Part shown: piece after piece, positions 62,506-64,000 of the stretch
Layout: every line of letters starts with the position of its first letter
Position numbering within the stretch: the stretch's first letter is position 1
Assembly (NCBI RefSeq): GCF_001277215.2
Contig: NZ_CP013940.1
Span: forward strand, 2,542,001-2,606,000
DNA length: 64,000 nt
From: Cronobacter malonaticus LMG 23826
GTDB lineage: Bacteria > Pseudomonadota > Gammaproteobacteria > Enterobacterales > Enterobacteriaceae
Direction of reading: 5' to 3'
The notes under the pieces: generated by a model
Told to the model about the DNA's origin: nothing
Databases searched by the model: none
The model's input: only the letters and a program-made list of their open reading frames with translations
Program-made: the position numbers and the translations under genes

Positions 62506-64000
62506 TTACTCGCCTTTAGCTGCTTTGAATGCTTCAGCCATTGCGTTAGAGAAGTTGCCTTCTTCCTGTTTGTTGTTAACAGAAGCGATTGCATCTTTCT
62601 CGTCAGCTTCGTCTTTCGCACGAACAGACAGGCTCACAACGCGGTTCTTACGATCAACGCCAGTGAATTTAGCTTCAACGTCGTCACCAACGCTCAGAAC
62701 CAGAGTCGCGTCTTCTACGCGGTCACGGGAAGCTTCAGAAGCGCGCAGGTAACCCTCAACGCCGTCTGCTAATTCAACTGTAGCACCTTTCGCGTCAACT
62801 GCGGTTACTTTACCAGTAACGATTGCACCTTTCTTGTTCAGCGCAACGTAGTTGTTGAACGGATCTTCTGCGAGCTGTTTAACGCCCAGAGAGATACGCT
62901 CACGCTCTGCGTCAACCTGCAGTACAACGGCAGCGATTTCGTCGCCTTTTTTGTACTCGCGAACGGCTTCTTCGCCAGCCACGTTCCAGGAGATGTCAGA
63001 CAGGTGAACCAGACCGTCGATGCCGCCGTCCAGGCCGATGAAGATACCGAAGTCAGTGATAGACTTGATTTTACCTTCAACGCGATCGCCTTTGTTGTGG
63101 GTCTCAGCGAACTGCTGCCACGGGTTGGCTTTGCACTGTTTCAGGCCCAGGGAGATACGACGACGTTCTTCGTCGATATCCAGAACCATCACTTCTACCA
63201 CGTCACCAACGTTAACGACTTTGGACGGATGGATGTTTTTGTTGGTCCAGTCCATTTCGGAAACGTGTACCAGGCCTTCAACGCCTTCTTCGATTTCAAC
63301 GAAGCAGCCGTAGTCGGTCAGGTTGGTTACGCGACCAGTCAGGCGGGTGCCTTCCGGGTAACGTTTAGCGATAGCTACCCACGGATCTTCGCCCAGCTGT
63401 TTCAGGCCCAGGGAGACACGGGTACGCTCGCGGTCGAACTTCAGCACTTTAACAGTGATTTCGTCGCCCACGTTCACGATTTCGCTCGGATGCTTAACGC
63501 GTTTCCAGGCCATATCAGTGATGTGCAGCAAGCCGTCTACGCCGCCCAGATCAACGAATGCACCGTAGTCAGTGAGGTTCTTAACGATACCTTTAACTTC
63601 CATGCCTTCCTGCAGGTTTTCCAGCAGCTGATCGCGCTCTGCGCTGTTCTCAGATTCGATAACGGCACGACGAGAAACAACAACGTTGTTGCGCTTCTGA
63701 TCCAGCTTGATTACTTTGAATTCAAGCTCTTTGCCTTCGAGGTGCAGGGTGTCACGAACCGGACGCACGTCTACCAGGGAACCCGGCAGGAACGCACGAA
63801 TACCGTTCAGCTCAACAGTGAAGCCGCCCTTGACTTTGCCATTGATAACACCAGTAACGGTCGCTGCTTCTTCGTAAGCTTTTTCCAGCATCAGCCACGC
63901 TTCGTGACGTTTAGCCTTCTCACGAGACAGCAGGGTTTCGCCGAAACCGTCTTCTACTGCATCCAGAGCAACGTCAACTTCGTCACCAACCTGGATTTCA
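62506..64000 (-). CDS. rpsA: RpsA, 30S ribosomal protein S1 (5' end outside window)
   Basis: The six-domain S1 RNA-binding protein that recruits mRNA to the 30S subunit. The frame is open to the window edge, so the N-terminal region (S1 domain 1 and part of domain 2 by E. coli comparison) is missing. The visible domains 2 to 6 show repeated GTV-like S1 motifs, e.g. [21 protein letters not shown] and [20 protein letters not shown], and the C-terminal [12 protein letters not shown] matches E. coli. An internal ATG at 63891 is not the true start, since upstream codons (EKAKRHEAW) match S1. Confidence 0.98.
   Translation of the reverse strand, partial: EIQVGDEVDVALDAVEDGFGETLLSREKAKRHEAWLMLEKAYEEAATVTGVINGKVKGGFTVELNGIRAFLPGSLVDVRPVRDTLHLEGKELEFKVIKLDQKRNNVVVSRRAVIESENSAERDQLLENLQEGMEVKGIVKNLTDYGAFVDLGGVDGLLHITDMAWKRVKHPSEIVNVGDEITVKVLKFDRERTRVSLGLKQLGEDPWVAIAKRYPEGTRLTGRVTNLTDYGCFVEIEEGVEGLVHVSEMDWTNKNIHPSKVVNVGDVVEVMVLDIDEERRRISLGLKQCKANPWQQFAETHNKGDRVEGKIKSITDFGIFIGLDGGIDGLVHLSDISWNVAGEEAVREYKKGDEIAAVVLQVDAERERISLGVKQLAEDPFNNYVALNKKGAIVTGKVTAVDAKGATVELADGVEGYLRASEASRDRVEDATLVLSVGDDVEAKFTGVDRKNRVVSLSVRAKDEADEKDAIASVNNKQEEGNFSNAMAEAFKAAKGE

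Noticed and set aside
63780..63891. Internal ATG at 63891 as the start of rpsA
   Set aside because: Codons upstream of it are in frame to the window edge and match ribosomal protein S1, so the true start lies outside the window.

Overview
The window is an ordinary stretch of enterobacterial chromosome. Protein identities, gene neighbourhoods and regulatory sites match the Escherichia coli K-12 region that runs from serT/yccA to rpsA, in the opposite orientation. Most proteins have the same length as their E. coli counterparts to within a few residues. The GC-rich codon usage and the divergence of OmpA, OmpF, YcbZ and LdtD loop or linker regions argue for a related genus rather than E. coli itself. 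A Cronobacter/Enterobacter-like member of the Enterobacteriaceae is my best guess, but the sequence alone does not fix the genus. I saw no prophage, insertion sequence, integrase, CRISPR array or rRNA.

Layout. 1-2.0 kb: the 5' end of tRNA-Ser (serT) with its promoter, and an orphan OppA-like peptide-binding protein that E. coli lacks here. 2-11.6 kb: yccA, tusE, yccX, rlmI, hspQ, yccU, mgsA, helD, yccF-yccS and sxy. 11.7-16.9 kb: sulA with a LexA box, ompA, matP, lonH (ycbZ) and fabA with overlapping FadR and FabR sites. 16.9-24.9 kb: rmf (55 codons, easily missed), a possible small transcript, then rlmKL-uup-pqiA-pqiB-pqiC on the minus strand. 24.9-32.4 kb: ycbX, zapC, pyrD and the sulfonate operon ssuEADCB. 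32.3-41.1 kb: an inverted-repeat element, then pepN, pncB, asnS, ompF and aspC. 41.1-51.7 kb: gloC, ycbK, ldtD and the chromosome-condensation operon cmoM-mukF-mukE-mukB. 51.8-54.6 kb: elyC, ycbJ and a divergent DUF2000 / Lrp-family pair that is not at this place in E. coli. 54.6-64 kb: the envelope operon ycaI-msbA-lpxK-ycaQ-ycaR-kdsB, then ihfB and rpsA (cut by the window end).

How the genes work together. Several blocks serve the envelope: OmpA, OmpF, PqiABC lipid transport, LdtD/YcbK/ElyC for peptidoglycan and its carrier lipid, LpxK/MsbA/KdsB for lipopolysaccharide, and FabA for unsaturated fatty acids. Others serve chromosome organisation and division (MatP, MukBEF, ZapC, SulA, IHF), translation and RNA modification (RlmI, RlmKL, CmoM, TusE, AsnS, S1, RMF) and nutrient use (SsuEADCB, PyrD, PncB, PepN, AspC, the OppA-like protein). 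Two DNA-uptake genes, sxy and the comEC homologue ycaI, are also present.

The parts that depart from the K-12 layout are the orphan OppA-like gene, the DUF2000/Lrp pair with a near-perfect palindromic operator, the absence of yccT, the absence of the elf/ycb fimbrial genes between pyrD and ssuE, and a short promoter-ORF-terminator unit between rmf and pqiC. Everything else is conserved core genome.
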